From Acidobacteriota bacterium (GTDB lineage: Bacteria > Acidobacteriota > Terriglobia > Terriglobales > Acidobacteriaceae), in assembly GCA_021819585.1 (NCBI GenBank), contig JAKAQS010000013.1, positions 1-32,892 on the forward strand: 32,892 nt of DNA, in the 5' to 3' direction. Below the pieces are notes generated by a model that was not told the DNA's origin, did not search any database, and saw nothing but the letters and a program-made list of their open reading frames with translations. Below are positions 1 through 8,242 of this stretch, piece by piece (positions within the stretch are counted from its first letter, which is position 1; every line of letters starts with the position of its first letter). Both the position numbers and the translations under genes were made by a program.

Positions 1-220
1 TGGCGGACAGCTTGCCCAGCGGGCCGGCGTCAAAGATGGCCGGCGGCAGCCACTGCAGCGGTCCAGTCAGCGAAGGGGTGGGCAGCGGAGCAGGCGCCGC
101 GGGCGCCTGCGCAGCCGCTTCCTGGTTCTCAGCAGTTGGCGCTGCCAATGTCTGTTGCCCCCACGCTTGCATCCCCATCAGGCAGCTCATCGCTGCCGCA
201 GCCAGGATTCCAGCTCTCAT
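1..220 (-). CDS. Exported protein, N-terminal fragment (runs off the window)
   Basis: Only the first 73 codons lie inside the window; the gene continues beyond position 1. The ATG at 220 is preceded by GGAGG seven bases upstream, which fixes the start. The first 22 or so residues form a classical signal peptide: an Arg near the N-terminus, a hydrophobic stretch rich in Ala, Met and Leu, and an AWG-QQ cleavage-like region. It is followed by a Pro/Ala/Gln-rich low-complexity linker typical of secreted or outer-membrane proteins of this kind of genome. No catalytic domain is reached, so function cannot be named. It lies downstream of sucA on the same strand but about 490 bases away with its own ribosome-binding site, so co-transcription is uncertain. 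Confidence 0.75.
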   Translation of the reverse strand, partial: MRAGILAAAAMSCLMGMQAWGQQTLAAPTAENQEAAAQAPAAPAPLPTPSLTGPLQWLPPAIFDAGPLGKLSA

Positions 221-709
221 GCATCCGCCTCCGTCGCGCTGAATCCAGCCTATGGGCGACTCCCATTAAGAAGGCGTAAGCAATCCATCAAGAATGGCGA
301 AGATTTTTGCGCTTCGTTCACCGGACGTTTTCCCGCGCCACTCATCCCGAAGCCATTTACCCGTCTTTGCTGCGAACACAATCACGAGGAATCCTCCTGT
401 TGCTCGTCTGGCCGCGGATTGCATCGGCAAAGGAACGCTATCAGCACGCTGATCATCGTCCGACTGGAGATTCCCGAGGGTCTCCTGCTTCTGGTTCCTT
501 CGCTACAGCGATCGAACGAAGGAACACGATAAATCGCAGGACTCAAGCGCTTCGCCCTTCCATAGACACAACTTGGTTCGAGTGCGGAGCCCGGCTTGAA
601 CCGCATCCGACGGAAGATGAGTGCTTCAGCAAGGCCGGTCAGAGCAGGGTAGAAGCATTTTCCAGGGGAGGGACGCGGCGCCTCGCTCTTTCCGGCCAGG
701 TTGCGAAGA
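221..709. other. Non-coding stretch between sucA and the exported-protein gene
   Basis: No open frame here has convincing codon use or a recognisable product. The one clear structure is a perfect 9-bp inverted repeat, 494-502 (GTTCCTTCG) with 517-525 (CGAAGGAAC), separated by 14 bases. It lies about 185 bases past the sucA stop and has no T-run on either side, so it is at best a weak or Rho-assisted terminator or an RNA-processing structure. The proximal part, just above 220, should hold the promoter of the exported-protein gene. A TTGATG / TAATGG pair spaced 17 bases can be read on the minus strand, but it is a poor match. Confidence 0.4.
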
Positions 710-3196
710 TCAAGCTCCCAAGGCGAGATCCAGAAGGGTCTTTTCCTCCAGCGCGTGAGCCTTGGAACTGCCTGTGGCAGGGCTGGCCGCAGCGGTGCGT
801 TTGACGCTAAGAACGGCTCGGGAGCCGCACAGGCGGCGCAGTTGCGGGAGGATGAACGCGAGGGCGCCCATGTTCGCCGGTTCCTCCTGGACCCAGACGA
901 CCTCGCCGGCCGAGGGATGCTGGTCGAGAGCGGCCTGAAGTTCCGCCTCAGGGAAGGGATAGAGCTGCTCCAGAAAGAGGATCGCGACGTCGGAGAGCTT
1001 GCGCTTGGCCCGCTCCACGCGCAGGTTGTGACCGATCTTGCCAGAGCAAACCAGGATTCGGCGAGGGTTGGTAACGGAGGCATCGGACAAGACGTTGTGG
1101 AACCTGTCGATGGCGAAGTCGGCGAGCGGGGAGAGCGCATCCGGATGGCGCAGCATGGACTTGGGAGTAAAGACGATGAGGGGCTTGCGCCACTTGCGCA
1201 GGGCCTGACGGCGAAGAAGGTGGAAGAACTGCGCCGCCGTGGAGGGCTGAGCCACCTGAAGGTTGTCCTGGGCGGCTAGCTGCAGGTAGCGCTCGGGCCG
1301 GGCGCTGGAGTGCTCCGGCCCCTGCCCCTCGTAGCCGTGGGGAAGGAGAAGCACAAGGCCGGAGAGCAGCCCCCATTTGGCTTCGCCGGCGGTGAGGAAC
1401 TGGTCGATGATGATCTGGGCGCCGTTGGCGAAGTCGCCGAACTGGGCCTCCCAAAGGACCAGAGCCTCGGGGTAGTCGCGGGAGAAGCCGTACTCGAAGC
1501 CCAGGCAGGCGGCCTCCGAAAGCATGGAGTTGTGGACCGACCAGCGGGCCTGATGTGGCGCAATGTGATTCAGAGGAGAGTAGCGGGTTTCCGTTTCGAC
1601 ATCGATCAGGACCGAGTGACGCTGATTGAAGGTGCCACGCTGGGAGTCCTGGCCGGAGAGGCGAACCGGGATGCCGGCCTTGAGCAGGGAGGCGTAGGCC
1701 AGCAGCTCCGCCATGCCGTAGTCGATGGGCTTTTTCCCGGCTCCCATCTCTGCGCGTTGCTCAAGCAGTTTGGCGACCTTTGGATGAAGGTGAAAGCCCT
1801 CCGGGACTGTGGCAAGGGCGGTGGCGAGGGAGGCAATCTCGGCGGCCTGCAGGCCAGTGATCGGGTTGTCCTCAAGGCGAAGCGGGCCGCCGTAGTAGGG
1901 ATCCCAATAGTGACGGATGTCAAAGAGGCGAGGTTTGCGGCTGGCTCGCGTAGCGGCCTTTTGCTCCTCCAGGAAGAGTGCGCGGACCTGGGCGGCCTCC
2001 GCCGCAGGGTCTATCTCCATCCTCTGAGCGTAGATCTGGAAGAGAGGTGGATGATCCTTGATTCTGGCGTAGCGCAGCGGCTGAGTGATGGTGGGGTCGT
2101 CCACCTCCGAGTGACCGTGGCGGCGGTAACCGATCAGGTCCACTACCACGTCGGAGTGAAAGGCTTGGCGGTACTCCGCAGCCAGCGCCGCAACGCGGAC
2201 CACGGCTTGGGGATCCTCCGCGTTGACATGGAAGACAGGGATGGGCAGGCGCTTGGCCAGATCGGAGGCGAAGCGAGAGGAGTTGGACTCGCCTGGGAGC
2301 GCTGTAAAGCCGAGGAGATTGTTGACGATGACCTGGATGGCGCCACCGATGTTGTAGCCGTGGAGCGAGGCAAGGTTCAGGGATTCGGCCCAGATGCCCT
2401 GGCCCGCAAAGGCGGCATCGCCGTGCAGAATCATGGGCAGAACCTGGTTGCGGGCCTGGAGAAAATCCGCAGTGGTTCCGTTCTTGGCCAGCCTCTCCTG
2501 ATAGGCGCGCGTGCGGCCCATGATGACCGGGTCGGCGGCCTCCAGGTGGCTGGGATTTGAGGCCAGATGGAGATGGACGGTCTTGCCCAGGGCGGTGAGA
2601 AACTCGCCGGTCGCTCCGATGTGATACTTGACGTCGCCTCCGCCCAGAGTGCTGCGCGGGTCCACGTCTTCGAAGTTTGCGAAGATCTCGCGGGAGGCCC
2701 GGCCAATGGTGTTGACCATGACGTTGAGCCGGCCGCGATGACTCATGGCGAAGAGGGAACGGTTGACGCCGCCCTCGGCAGCGGTGGTGAAGAGCTGATC
2801 CAGGAAGGGGATGAGGACGGTGAGGCCTTCCAGCGAGAAGCGCTTGGTGCCCGGGTAGCGCTGCTGGATGACCTGCTCGAAGATGTCGGAGCGGATGAGG
2901 CCGGAGAGAATCCGGGCGGGTGAGAGAAGGGTCGGGGTGGAGACGGCCGAGCCGCCTTCAAGACGCTCCTGAATCCAGGCGCGCCGTTCCAGGGAGGGGA
3001 TGTGCATGAACTCGGCGCCAATGGAAGAGGAGTAGATGCGGCGAGCTTCCTGGGTGTCTGTGGAGTCTTCCTCGGGAGGGTGGGAGACAGGGAAGGGATG
3101 GGGAGGGAGGAACTGCCCGAGCGGGTCGAGGGAAGCCTGGAGGTAGCCCCAGCGGCGAAAGATGTCAAAGGTCGATTCTCGTGAGGTGGGAGACAT
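710..3196 (-). CDS. sucA: 2-oxoglutarate dehydrogenase E1 component (thiamine-diphosphate dependent), short N-terminus
   Basis: E1o decarboxylates 2-oxoglutarate and passes the succinyl group to the lipoyl domain of E2 in the TCA cycle. Family motifs are in order: IGAEFMHI (about residues 59-66), MSHRGRLNV with the active-site His near 153, GGGDVKYH (about 186-192), NPSHLEAADPV (about 214-224), HGDAAFAGQG with the second active-site His near 258, then VNNLLGFT, completing the GD...NN cofactor motif, and GYRRHGHSE. A C-terminal transketolase-like domain ends with the KPLIVFTPKSMLRHP block. At 828 residues it is about 100 shorter than the 933-residue E. coli enzyme, and the missing part is the N-terminal E2-contacting segment. 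A TAG lies in frame two codons before the ATG, so the start cannot be moved upstream. AGGAG lies 3 bases before the ATG, a tight spacing. No sucB or lpd is in the window. Confidence 0.95.
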   Translation of the reverse strand: MSPTSRESTFDIFRRWGYLQASLDPLGQFLPPHPFPVSHPPEEDSTDTQEARRIYSSSIGAEFMHIPSLERRAWIQERLEGGSAVSTPTLLSPARILSGLIRSDIFEQVIQQRYPGTKRFSLEGLTVLIPFLDQLFTTAAEGGVNRSLFAMSHRGRLNVMVNTIGRASREIFANFEDVDPRSTLGGGDVKYHIGATGEFLTALGKTVHLHLASNPSHLEAADPVIMGRTRAYQERLAKNGTTADFLQARNQVLPMILHGDAAFAGQGIWAESLNLASLHGYNIGGAIQVIVNNLLGFTALPGESNSSRFASDLAKRLPIPVFHVNAEDPQAVVRVAALAAEYRQAFHSDVVVDLIGYRRHGHSEVDDPTITQPLRYARIKDHPPLFQIYAQRMEIDPAAEAAQVRALFLEEQKAATRASRKPRLFDIRHYWDPYYGGPLRLEDNPITGLQAAEIASLATALATVPEGFHLHPKVAKLLEQRAEMGAGKKPIDYGMAELLAYASLLKAGIPVRLSGQDSQRGTFNQRHSVLIDVETETRYSPLNHIAPHQARWSVHNSMLSEAACLGFEYGFSRDYPEALVLWEAQFGDFANGAQIIIDQFLTAGEAKWGLLSGLVLLLPHGYEGQGPEHSSARPERYLQLAAQDNLQVAQPSTAAQFFHLLRRQALRKWRKPLIVFTPKSMLRHPDALSPLADFAIDRFHNVLSDASVTNPRRILVCSGKIGHNLRVERAKRKLSDVAILFLEQLYPFPEAELQAALDQHPSAGEVVWVQEEPANMGALAFILPQLRRLCGSRAVLSVKRTAAASPATGSSKAHALEEKTLLDLALGA

Positions 3197-3247
3197 GCAC
3201 TCCTAGGATGTCACGGGAGCCCTTTTCGAAGCGACTGGGGGATGGTT

Positions 3248-3263
3248 TGTGATCCATATCACA
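3248..3263. promoter_or_regulatory. Perfect CRP-type operator upstream of sucA
   Basis: TGTGATCCATATCACA is a perfect TGTGA-N6-TCACA palindrome, the consensus recognised by E. coli CRP. Its centre is about 60 bases upstream of the sucA start codon. A CRP/FNR-family gene lies about 800 bases further upstream on the same strand, and its recognition helix carries the matching R-E-x-x-x-R residues. Control of sucA by that protein is therefore a reasonable inference. Whether it activates or represses cannot be told because the transcription start is not evident. Confidence 0.7.
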
Positions 3264-4047
3264 GACGGTCTTCCAGCGCCGGTATCAGGATGAAGTTGTT
3301 GGAGATTTTGCGATGCCCTCGAAGGGAATTCCCGAGGAGGTACAGGGGTCGTATCCGAGGTCATACGCCTGCACCGGGCCGTGCGATGGATATGGAAGCA
3401 AGTTATATTGTCCGCCGCTATTGGTTCTGGTGACGTTGGCCAAGGAGAAGGAAGAAGTTGTTCGCTGCTTTGAGAGGGGAAAGAAGACCTGGAGCAGCGA
3501 TGCGTTAGGAATGATCTTCAGCCGGTGAACTTGCTGTCGGCAGGACGGTGACTACCGGTCGCTGAAGCTCTATTCGGGGCTCTCTTGGGAGAAAGGGTCT
3601 CAGGATAGAGAGATTGCCGCTCGAGGTCCCTCTCGAGCGGCAATCGAATTTAAGGCGAAAACACCGGCTTCCTGCTGCAATGCAGGGAGCCGCAGTGGAT
3701 GATTGGGAAAGAAGGGGATTCGTCTCTCCCGTGGCGGAGAGTGGGCATCGGCTTCCCAAAGCGCCTATCTGGAGCATAGGGTCGCACGCCTCTGTCCAGA
3801 GGCTGTATGCGGAGGGGTAGCTTCCGGGCAATTTCCTCTTTGTGAATGGCTTGGAGGTGCTCTCCATAAGCGTTGCTTGCGAATTTTGTAGACCGGGCCG
3901 CATCTCGAGTCTCGGTATCGTCCGAAAAACCCCAAGGCGCGTCCTTTGCGGGAATCGAGCGAGATTGAGCGCGCAATCGTGCGGCGGCTTCGGCAGATCC
4001 TCGCCCCGAGTTGGCATTCGGGAAGAACGGCGATCCGCAGGGACGCT
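3264..4047. other. Long non-coding stretch between the sucA operator and the CRP-like gene
   Basis: Almost 800 bases carry no gene I can support. The open frames present have an amino-acid composition that does not look protein-like (for example 3505-4017 on the minus strand, rich in Ser, Pro, Arg and Cys). The stretch contains the 14-bp hairpin at 3612-3645, a 5-bp hairpin CCTGC/GCAGG near 3671-3686 and a CCTCTG/CAGAGG hairpin near 3789-3802. Such structure would fit a long 3' untranslated region of the regulator gene, or a small RNA. No promoter was identified. Confidence 0.4.
3612..3645. terminator. Perfect 14-bp hairpin, possible terminator or RNA structure
   Basis: GATTGCCGCTCGAG (3612-3625) pairs perfectly with 3632-3645; a 6-base loop closes with a possible G-T pair, leaving TCCC. 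This is the strongest hairpin in the gap between sucA and the CRP-like gene. It lacks a T-run on either strand (GAATTTAAG follows on plus, TCTCTATCC on minus). A standard intrinsic terminator is therefore not certain, and a small-RNA or processing element is an alternative. Confidence 0.45.
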
Positions 4048-4851
4048 TCAGGAAGAGGCGCGAGACGAGGCGGGGGCGGGGACAGGATCGGGGTGGGAGG
4101 GCGCTGGATGCGGCCTCTCGCAGTACAGGCCCTCGAGGCGATCCGGGTCAACAAGCGTGATATAGCGGTGGTTGAGGTGGATCAGGCCTTCGCGGCGGAA
4201 CTGAGCGATCAGACGGCAGACGGTCTCGCGGGAGAGGCCGGACATGCTGCCGAGTTCTTCGTGGGTCACGTGGGCTGGAAAGCGCACGGGGAGATGATCG
4301 CGGGAGCGGGTCTCACCAGGCTGGTGCGTCTGGGTCCAATCCAGCAGGGCGCAGGCCAGCTTGCCCGCGGCGGATGTGGACAGGGCAAGTCGGCGGGCGG
4401 CCAGGACGGCGCAACTGAAGTCGCGCGCCAGCGCCTGCATGGATAACTGGCTGACCTGAGGGTCGGCGTCCATGATGCTGAGGAAATCCTCGCGAGGGAT
4501 GGACATTACGGTGCAGGGGCCGAGGGCCTGCGCGGTTACGCAGTAGACTGAGCTCCCAAGCACCGCCTCCAGGCCGAGAATCTCGAGGGAGTTGGCGGTG
4601 CGGAGGATGAGCAGACGTCCTTCCGAAGAGGACGTGAGCAACTTGGCCTGGCCAGTGCAAAGGAGAAAGACGTGATCCGCAGGGTATCCCTCCTGGAGGA
4701 TGATGTCGTTGGCCTCGCGAGAGATGCACTCACCGATGGTGCGCAAGCGGCGCAGGGCCTGCGGAGAGAAAGGGCAGAGAGCCTGCGGACGGAGGGTGCA
4801 GTTAGCGGTGTTGGCACAAGTACGCCGGAGAATGGCAGGCCTCCTTCCCAT
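4048..4851 (-). CDS. CRP/FNR-family transcriptional regulator with N-terminal cysteines and a CRP-type recognition helix
   Basis: Residues about 30-125 form a cyclic-nucleotide-binding-like beta roll, 130-165 the dimer helix, and 193-235 a winged helix-turn-helix. The recognition helix reads SRETVCR (207-213), keeping Arg, Glu and Arg at the positions CRP uses to read TGTGA. The Arg-Ser pair that binds cAMP phosphate in E. coli CRP is not present (the region reads GSSVYCVTAQA), so cAMP is unlikely to be the ligand. Cysteines at 12, 18 and 26, followed by PF, resemble the FNR cluster region, with more cysteines at 104 and 113. An iron-sulphur or redox sensor is possible. TAA immediately precedes the ATG in frame, so no longer start exists. 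A strong GGAAGGAGG lies just inside the frame, so a later non-ATG start is conceivable. The C-terminal 20 residues are Pro/Ser-rich. The gene is divergent from acs. Confidence 0.88.
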   Translation of the reverse strand: MGRRPAILRRTCANTANCTLRPQALCPFSPQALRRLRTIGECISREANDIILQEGYPADHVFLLCTGQAKLLTSSSEGRLLILRTANSLEILGLEAVLGSSVYCVTAQALGPCTVMSIPREDFLSIMDADPQVSQLSMQALARDFSCAVLAARRLALSTSAAGKLACALLDWTQTHQPGETRSRDHLPVRFPAHVTHEELGSMSGLSRETVCRLIAQFRREGLIHLNHRYITLVDPDRLEGLYCERPHPAPSHPDPVPAPASSRASS

Positions 4852-4876
4852 TTAGCGAACAGCCAGGGGCGGTTAC

Positions 4877-4889
4877 GTACTGAAAGTAC
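4877..4889. promoter_or_regulatory. Short inverted repeat just upstream of the CRP-like gene
   Basis: GTACT-GAA-AGTAC is a perfect 5-bp inverted repeat about 26 bases upstream of the regulator start. Its location would suit an autoregulatory operator or a leader hairpin. It does not resemble a CRP or FNR site, and nothing else supports a role. Confidence 0.3.
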
Positions 4890-5007
4890 AGCCGAATTCC
4901 AGGTGGTACGGAGAATCGCTGGCCGGTGATGCGTAAAAGGATGGCATAGAAACCGCAGGTTAAGCAACCGTCGCCTTGCTTGTCTTCGATTTTCGTTCCC
5001 CTCAAGT

Positions 5008-5036
5008 TTGCCGCAAGGGCTTCGTTACTGTATGTA
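5008..5036 (+). promoter_or_regulatory. Candidate promoter for acs
   Basis: TTGCCG at 5008-5013 and TATGTA at 5031-5036 are separated by 17 bases and lie about 70 bases upstream of the acs start codon. The -35 matches the sigma-70 consensus fairly well and the -10 only partly. No CRP-type palindrome was found in this divergent intergenic region, unlike upstream of sucA. Confidence 0.3.
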
Positions 5037-5103
5037 GGGTAGATGGACTTTACCGCCCAATCGCGTTCTTGCCCGAATGTCGGCGCTCAGGAGGAGTGAG
5101 ACC

Positions 5104-7110
5104 ATGACGCAGGACGAGAGAGACCACTTTGAATCATCTGCGAACGACGATGTCTTCGAGACCCACATGCATGAGGTCCGGTTATTTCCCCCGCCGGCAG
5201 CCTTTTCCGCCCAGGCTCGATTGAAGAGCATGGAGGAGTATGACCGATTGTATGTGCGCAGCATCGAGAATCCGGAAGAGTTCTGGGGAGATGCGGCAGA
5301 GGAGTTGGAGTGGTTCAAGCCTTGGGAGCGGGTGCTGGATGAGAGCGCCCCGCATGCGCGCTGGTTTACGGGCGGAAAGCTGAATCTTGCTCATAACTGT
5401 CTTGATCGGCATGCGCGGGGGCCGCGCAGGGACAAGACGGCGTTGATCTGGGAGGGCGAGCCTTGCGCGGAGGACGGCTCGGCTGAGGTGCGCCGGCTGA
5501 CTTACGACGAGTTGCTGAAGCAGGTCCAGCGGTTCGCCAATGTGCTGAAGTCGCTGGGGGTGAAGAAGGGCGATCGCGTGGCGGTGTACATGGGCATGAG
5601 CCCTGAGCTGGCGATCGCGGTGCTGGCCTGCGCGCGTGTCGGTGCGGTGCATCTGGTGATCTTTGGAGGATTTGGGCCTCAAGCCATCGGGGAACGGGTG
5701 AGGGACGGCGATTGCGGGGTTGTTGTGACCCAGGATCGGAGCTACTGGAAGGGAACCAAGGTTGGGCTGAAGCAGATGCTCGACGAGGCGCTGGAGAAGT
5801 GCCCGGATGTGCGCAGCGTGGTGGTGTACCAGAGAGAGCCGGGGTGTCCGGTGGCGATGAAAGCAGGTCGCGATCTGTGGTGGCATGAGGGGATGGCGGC
5901 AGCTTCCGCGGAGTGCCCGCCGGAGTGGATGGATGCCGAGGATCCACTCTTCATCCTTTACACCAGCGGCACGACCGGCAAGCCGAAGGGGCTGGTGCAT
6001 ACCACGGGTGGCTACGCTGTTCAAACCTACCTCTCGACCAAGTATGTCTTCGACATCCGGGAGGAGGATGTGTACTGGTGTACGGCGGATATTGGATGGG
6101 TGACCGGGCACAGTTACGTGCTTTACGGGCCGCTGCAGAACGGAGCCACGGTGCTGCTCTATGAGGGATCTCCGGTGTGGCCGGAGAAAGATCGCTACTG
6201 GAGGATCGTGGACGACCACAAGGTGACGGTGTTTTATACCGCTCCAACGGCAATCCGGGCGTTCATCCGGTGGGGAACCGAGTGGGTTCAGGCGCACGAT
6301 CTGTCCAGCCTGCGGCTGCTGGGCACGGTTGGCGAGCCGATCAATCCGGAGGCCTGGGTGTGGTACCACCGCCATATTGGCCAAGGGCGGCGCCCGATTG
6401 TGGACACCTGGTGGCAGTCGGAGACAGGATCCATCATGATCGCACCCATTCCGGGAGTGATCGCGACCAAACCAGGTTCGGCCACGCGGCCGTTCTTTGG
6501 CGTGGTTCCCGAGATTGTGTCCCAGGAGGGTGATCCGCTGGGGCCGAACCAGGGCGGGCTGTTGATCATCAAGCGCCCTTGGCCGTCGATGGCGCGCACC
6601 ATCTGGAAGAATGCCGAGTTGTATGACAAGACTTACTTTCCTAAGGGGCCGGGAGCCTACGTTACCGGCGATGGAGCTCGTTGCGATGAGGATGGGTACT
6701 ACTGGCTGCTGGGCCGATTGGATGACGTGATCAATGTGAACGGACATCGGCTGGGGACGGTCGAGATCGAGTCCGCGCTGGTGGGCCACCCCGGCGTGGC
6801 CGAGGCGGCGGTAGTGGGGCGGCCGGATGAGCTGAAGGGCCAGGCCGTGGCGGCGTTTGTAACGCTCAAGGAGAGTGTTGCGCCCAGGCTGGAACTGAAA
6901 GAGGAACTGCGCCAGTGGGTGAGCAAGGAGATCGGCCCCATGGCCCGGCCGGACGACATGCGTTTTGTGCAGCATTTGCCCAAGACGCGCTCGGGAAAGA
7001 TCATGCGCCGGCTGCTGCGCGAACTGGCTACGACGGGAACCGTGAAGGGAGATACGACGGCGCTGGAGGACTACAGCGTGCTGGAACTTCTGCGCGAGGG
7101 CGGGGAGTGA
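5104..7110 (+). CDS. acs: Acetyl-coenzyme A synthetase (AMP-forming)
   Basis: It activates acetate to acetyl-CoA through acetyl-AMP. Motifs in order are the P-loop [19 protein letters not shown] with the Trp that limits the acyl pocket to short chains, the hinge [16 protein letters not shown], and [11 protein letters not shown]. The last contains the catalytic Lys that protein acetyltransferases modify in characterised Acs enzymes. The 668 residues are close to the usual 650. The frame opens at 5077, but AGGAGGAG sits eight bases before the ATG at 5104, so I place the start there. It is transcribed divergently from the CRP-like regulator. Together with sucA, this makes the block a carbon-overflow and TCA unit. 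Nothing looks damaged. Confidence 0.96.
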   Translation: MTQDERDHFESSANDDVFETHMHEVRLFPPPAAFSAQARLKSMEEYDRLYVRSIENPEEFWGDAAEELEWFKPWERVLDESAPHARWFTGGKLNLAHNCLDRHARGPRRDKTALIWEGEPCAEDGSAEVRRLTYDELLKQVQRFANVLKSLGVKKGDRVAVYMGMSPELAIAVLACARVGAVHLVIFGGFGPQAIGERVRDGDCGVVVTQDRSYWKGTKVGLKQMLDEALEKCPDVRSVVVYQREPGCPVAMKAGRDLWWHEGMAAASAECPPEWMDAEDPLFILYTSGTTGKPKGLVHTTGGYAVQTYLSTKYVFDIREEDVYWCTADIGWVTGHSYVLYGPLQNGATVLLYEGSPVWPEKDRYWRIVDDHKVTVFYTAPTAIRAFIRWGTEWVQAHDLSSLRLLGTVGEPINPEAWVWYHRHIGQGRRPIVDTWWQSETGSIMIAPIPGVIATKPGSATRPFFGVVPEIVSQEGDPLGPNQGGLLIIKRPWPSMARTIWKNAELYDKTYFPKGPGAYVTGDGARCDEDGYYWLLGRLDDVINVNGHRLGTVEIESALVGHPGVAEAAVVGRPDELKGQAVAAFVTLKESVAPRLELKEELRQWVSKEIGPMARPDDMRFVQHLPKTRSGKIMRRLLRELATTGTVKGDTTALEDYSVLELLREGGE

Positions 7111-7414
7111 ACAGTTTCGTCAGCCGGGCAAGCTGGTCCGGTCGCGGACCTGCCGACCCAGGTCTCAAGGAACGAGAGATAGGGCGCCCCTACCCGTTGC
7201 CGACTAGGGAGCAGATGCGGGCTATAGCTTTTTCCGTGTGGATGGGGCCCCCGAAGTGGGCTTACCGCGGCGTTTTCATTGGGGGGAACGCCCATAAAGC
7301 CCGAGGCATCGGGATACGCCTTCGTGAAAAAGCTTTACCCAGGCGCAGCGCGATGGCCCGCTGCTTGAGGTGAATTTTTTTCGTGGATTTGAAGCGGGGC
7401 GGAGTGCCGGAAGC
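7111..7414. other. Intergenic stretch after acs, with weak hairpins and a T-run
   Basis: No gene is apparent. GCAGCG (7345-7350) pairs with CGCTGC (7359-7364), and a run of seven T lies about ten bases later (near 7375-7381). This could end acs transcription, but the spacing is unlike a standard intrinsic terminator. CCCGA/TCGGG near 7300-7313 and TAGGG/CCCTA at 7190-7202 are further small hairpins. The stretch separates acs from the convergent toxin gene. Confidence 0.35.
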
Positions 7415-7786
7415 TCAACGTTGAAGAAAGCAAATCCGATCCGTCCAATCCCATTCTGATCCGTCTTTGGCGAGAACAGCGAGCGCCTTCACCAGTCCGC
7501 CTACATCGGACGGAGGAATTGTCTTCTCGTCGACGAAGATGACGCCGCCGTGAGACTGCCCGGATTCAGCCCATTCCTTCAAGAGAGGGGGGATTGTTCT
7601 GCGATCATAGGTCACGAGCGTAAGAGCTTGTGCAGCAGCTTCGCGGAGAATGGCGGCGTCATCCAACCCCAGGAAGTTTCCGTTCTCCCAGGCATTCAGG
7701 GCGTGAACGATAAGGTTTCTCTCACGCCGCCGCAGGCCATCCGCCACATCGGGCGATAGGTGCTCATCGAGAAGGAGTCTCAGCAT
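7415..7786 (-). CDS. Toxin of a type II toxin-antitoxin pair, DUF5615 PIN-like
   Basis: A 123-residue protein with the DUF5615 pattern: LLLDEHLS at the very N-terminus supplies the first acidic pair, LGLDDAAIL near residue 42 the second, and TLVTYDRR near residue 58 the third. These are the carboxylates that build a PIN-like nuclease centre. RNA cleavage is expected from the fold but has been shown for few members of this family. The ATG follows the antitoxin TGA with no intervening base, so the toxin should be translated by coupling. The C-terminal half (about residues 80-123) is less conserved in character. Confidence 0.82.
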   Translation of the reverse strand: MLRLLLDEHLSPDVADGLRRRERNLIVHALNAWENGNFLGLDDAAILREAAAQALTLVTYDRRTIPPLLKEWAESGQSHGGVIFVDEKTIPPSDVGGLVKALAVLAKDGSEWDWTDRICFLQR

Positions 7787-8230
7787 TCAGGACTTCGCCG
7801 GCTTTCGGGACGAAAACCCGGTAGCTTGTGGCAGCATTCGCTTCAGCGACTCGAAATCGGCGGCTTCATTTTCGGCTAGTGCGCCGTTGATCTCTTCCGG
7901 GAAGCCCTCGGCATAGTTGGCTGCAGCCCGAACCTTGACCTCGGGCCAGCGAAGATGCTTCGCTACTTCCGAGACATCGTTATGGTAGCTGCGCAGAAGC
8001 AGTATGACCTCCCAAACGGCGAGGCTGCTGCCTTGGACATAAGCTTGGCGCCCGGCTGCGGAATCCCTGAAATCAATGAATGCGAATTCAGAACGGCGCA
8101 GCCCCTCTTCCACCAGGCGCGCGCTCGCATCGCTCGGGGTCCATCCGTGCCTGCTGGCCATCCGCTTGAGGCGTTTACCGCTGGCGGCCGGGAGACGCAT
8201 GCTGACGACAACCGAACCTGTAGAGCCCAT
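7787..8230 (-). CDS. Antitoxin, ribbon-helix-helix plus DUF433 domain
   Basis: A 147-residue protein. Residues about 6-45 (VVVSMRLP..., then a helix ending in LVEEGLRR) look like a ribbon-helix-helix DNA-binding unit. Residues about 48-115 resemble DUF433, with an AVWEVILLLRSYHNDVSEVA segment that forms its small helix-turn-helix. DUF433 with DUF5615 is a known toxin-antitoxin pairing. The frame extends upstream to 8449, but AGGAGG seven bases before the ATG at 8230 identifies the start. Carrying two DNA-binding-type domains in one antitoxin is notable. Autoregulation is likely because repeats lie directly upstream. Confidence 0.82.
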   Translation of the reverse strand: MGSTGSVVVSMRLPAASGKRLKRMASRHGWTPSDASARLVEEGLRRSEFAFIDFRDSAAGRQAYVQGSSLAVWEVILLLRSYHNDVSEVAKHLRWPEVKVRAAANYAEGFPEEINGALAENEAADFESLKRMLPQATGFSSRKPAKS

Positions 8231-8242
8231 TAGAGAGCCTCC

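Noticed and set aside
3505-4017. 170-codon minus-strand frame in the gap between sucA and the regulator
   Set aside because: No ribosome-binding site, shadow-like Ser/Pro/Arg/Cys composition, and it crosses the perfect hairpin at 3612-3645.
5037-5103. CRP-type operator for acs
   Set aside because: I looked for TGTGA-N6-TCACA in the whole divergent region 4852-5103 and found none; only sucA has one.
5182-6975. 597-codon open frame antisense to acs
   Set aside because: Acs motifs on the plus strand are complete; the antisense product is His/Arg/Pro-rich as expected of a GC-rich shadow frame.
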